39,580 nucleotides of DNA, from the NCBI GenBank assembly GCA_020845875.1, contig JADLEY010000014.1, forward strand, positions 1-39,580. The letters are read 5' to 3'. Source of the DNA: Candidatus Nomurabacteria bacterium. Its GTDB lineage: Bacteria > Patescibacteriota > Minisyncoccia > Phycocordibacterales > UBA9973. The position numbers and the translations under genes were made by a program. The notes beneath the pieces are model-generated. The model worked only from the letters and a program-made list of their open reading frames with translations, had not been told where the DNA came from and did not search any database. Shown one piece after another: positions 38,987-39,580 of this stretch (position 1 is the stretch's first letter; each line of letters opens with the position of its first letter).

Positions 38987-39511
38987 ATGAACCTTCTCCA
39001 CGACATTAGTGCAGGCAAAAATGCGCCCGACGTTATCAACGTTATTATTGAGATCCCAAAAGGATCAAAAAATAAATACGAAATAGATAAGGAAACCGGC
39101 CTTATCACCCTCGACCGTGCAATGCACACGAGCCAAGATTATCCGTTTGATTACGGCTTTATGCCGCAGAGCCACTGGGAAGACAGCGACCCGCTCGACG
39201 TCGTTGTCCTCACCACCTATCCACTCGTCCCAGGAATACTGGTCAAAGTACGCCCCGTCGCAGTGCTCCACATGGTAGATGATGGTGAAAGTGATGCAAA
39301 GGTTATTGCAGTGCCCGAAAAGGACCCCCGCTTCGATGCGATCAAAGATCTCTCTGATATCAATCCTCACACCATGAAGGAGATAGAGCACTTCTTCCAT
39401 ACCTACAAGCAACTCCAAAAGAAAGAGGTTCGCATAGACGGTGTCGGCGATGCTGAGTCATCAAAGGAAATCGTCATGAAATCACAGACACTTTACGCTG
39501 AAAAAGGATAG
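38987..39511 (+). CDS. ppa: Inorganic pyrophosphatase (family I)
   Basis: It hydrolyses pyrophosphate to drive biosynthesis. The 174-residue product contains EIPKGSKNKYEIDKETG, DYPFDYGFMPQSHWEDSDPLDVVVL (family I metal-binding core, with Asp residues of the DxDPxD type) and VIAVPEKDPRF. Length is typical. It follows nusA by 13 nt and is probably co-transcribed. Confidence 0.98.
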   Translation: MNLLHDISAGKNAPDVINVIIEIPKGSKNKYEIDKETGLITLDRAMHTSQDYPFDYGFMPQSHWEDSDPLDVVVLTTYPLVPGILVKVRPVAVLHMVDDGESDAKVIAVPEKDPRFDAIKDLSDINPHTMKEIEHFFHTYKQLQKKEVRIDGVGDAESSKEIVMKSQTLYAEKG

Positions 39512-39522
39512 TAATAACACGG

Positions 39523-39551
39523 CTGACAAGTCGTCTTATATGTGCTAGAAT
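39523..39551 (+). promoter_or_regulatory. Promoter of the right-edge gene
   Basis: CTGACA (39523-39528), 17-bp spacer, TGC-TAGAAT (39546-39551), 11 nt before ATG 39563. Confidence 0.65.
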
Positions 39552-39562
39552 GTAGCCATACT

Positions 39563-39580
39563 ATGAAAAAGACTCTTGTA
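39563..39580 (+). CDS. Start of a gene cut by the window edge
   Basis: ATG at 39563 opens MKKTLV and runs off the edge. A strong promoter directly upstream supports it. The MKK start hints at a signal peptide, but nothing more can be said. Confidence 0.45.

Noticed and set aside
1-39580. CRISPR array, transposon or prophage
   Set aside because: No regularly spaced repeats, transposase, integrase or phage structural genes were seen.

Overview
The window looks like a chromosomal segment of a Candidate Phyla Radiation (Patescibacteria) bacterium, most likely from the Parcubacteria group (Kaiserbacteria/Nomurabacteria-like). This is an inference from gene content: single-copy housekeeping genes (ftsH, smpB, ssrA, polA, tsaE, gltX, rlmB, clpB, rplJ-rplL, ftsK, recA, efp, nusA, ppa) alternate with exported proteins of families typical of these organisms. 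Those include a peptidoglycan-binding S-layer-like protein, short exported proteins with a GP..PP..N N-terminal module, a decayed S74-chaperone gene, DUF4015, and wHTH-nucleotidyltransferase regulators. UGA is used as a stop (overlap at 7956-7958) and Trp is UGG, so the code is standard and not the UGA=Gly code of Gracilibacteria/SR1. I see no CRISPR array, insertion sequence, prophage or rRNA gene.

Layout. 1-2.6 kb: partial unknown gene, lipoprotein, tRNA-Ile(UAU), small helical protein. 2.6-6.4 kb: capA-like gene overlapping ftsH on the minus strand, diverging from smpB and ssrA (tmRNA) on the plus strand, a protein quality-control cluster. 6.4-7.3 kb: 5'-truncated S74 gene. 7.3-11.2 kb: HolA-like, ICMT-like methyltransferase, polA, tsaE. 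11.3-17 kb: exported and membrane proteins, DoxX-like, DUF4015, and a 20-residue basic protein missed by the ORF track. 17-19.5 kb: gltX, small membrane protein, rlmB directly behind tRNA-Tyr. 19.5-25.2 kb: PBP4-type DacB, ClpB, MscS-like TM protein, wHTH regulator. 25.2-27.7 kb: orphan transcription unit, rplJ-rplL with an L10-leader, cupredoxin-like protein, second orphan unit. 27.7-30.8 kb: S-layer-like protein with a structured leader, a multi-hairpin intergenic region and an HTH regulator. 31-35.4 kb: ftsK, small Ig-like membrane protein, recA, efp on the plus strand. 35.4-37.5 kb: minus-strand operon of three exported paralogues, one carrying an intein-like Hint domain. 37.7 kb to the end: nusA, ppa and the start of another gene.

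Two themes stand out. First, almost no gene has a Shine-Dalgarno sequence. At least thirteen genes instead have a TANNNT -10 box, usually an extended -10 (TGN-TANNNT), only 12-15 nt upstream of the start codon, so their mRNAs should be leaderless or nearly so. Second, the cell-surface repertoire is large, and in the 35.4-37.5 kb operon it includes a possibly self-processing Hint protein. Three intergenic regions (25.3-25.66, 27.46-27.67 and 29.89-30.02 kb) look like independent non-coding transcription units and are the best candidates for undescribed RNAs. All calls were made by reading the sequence; no database search was run.
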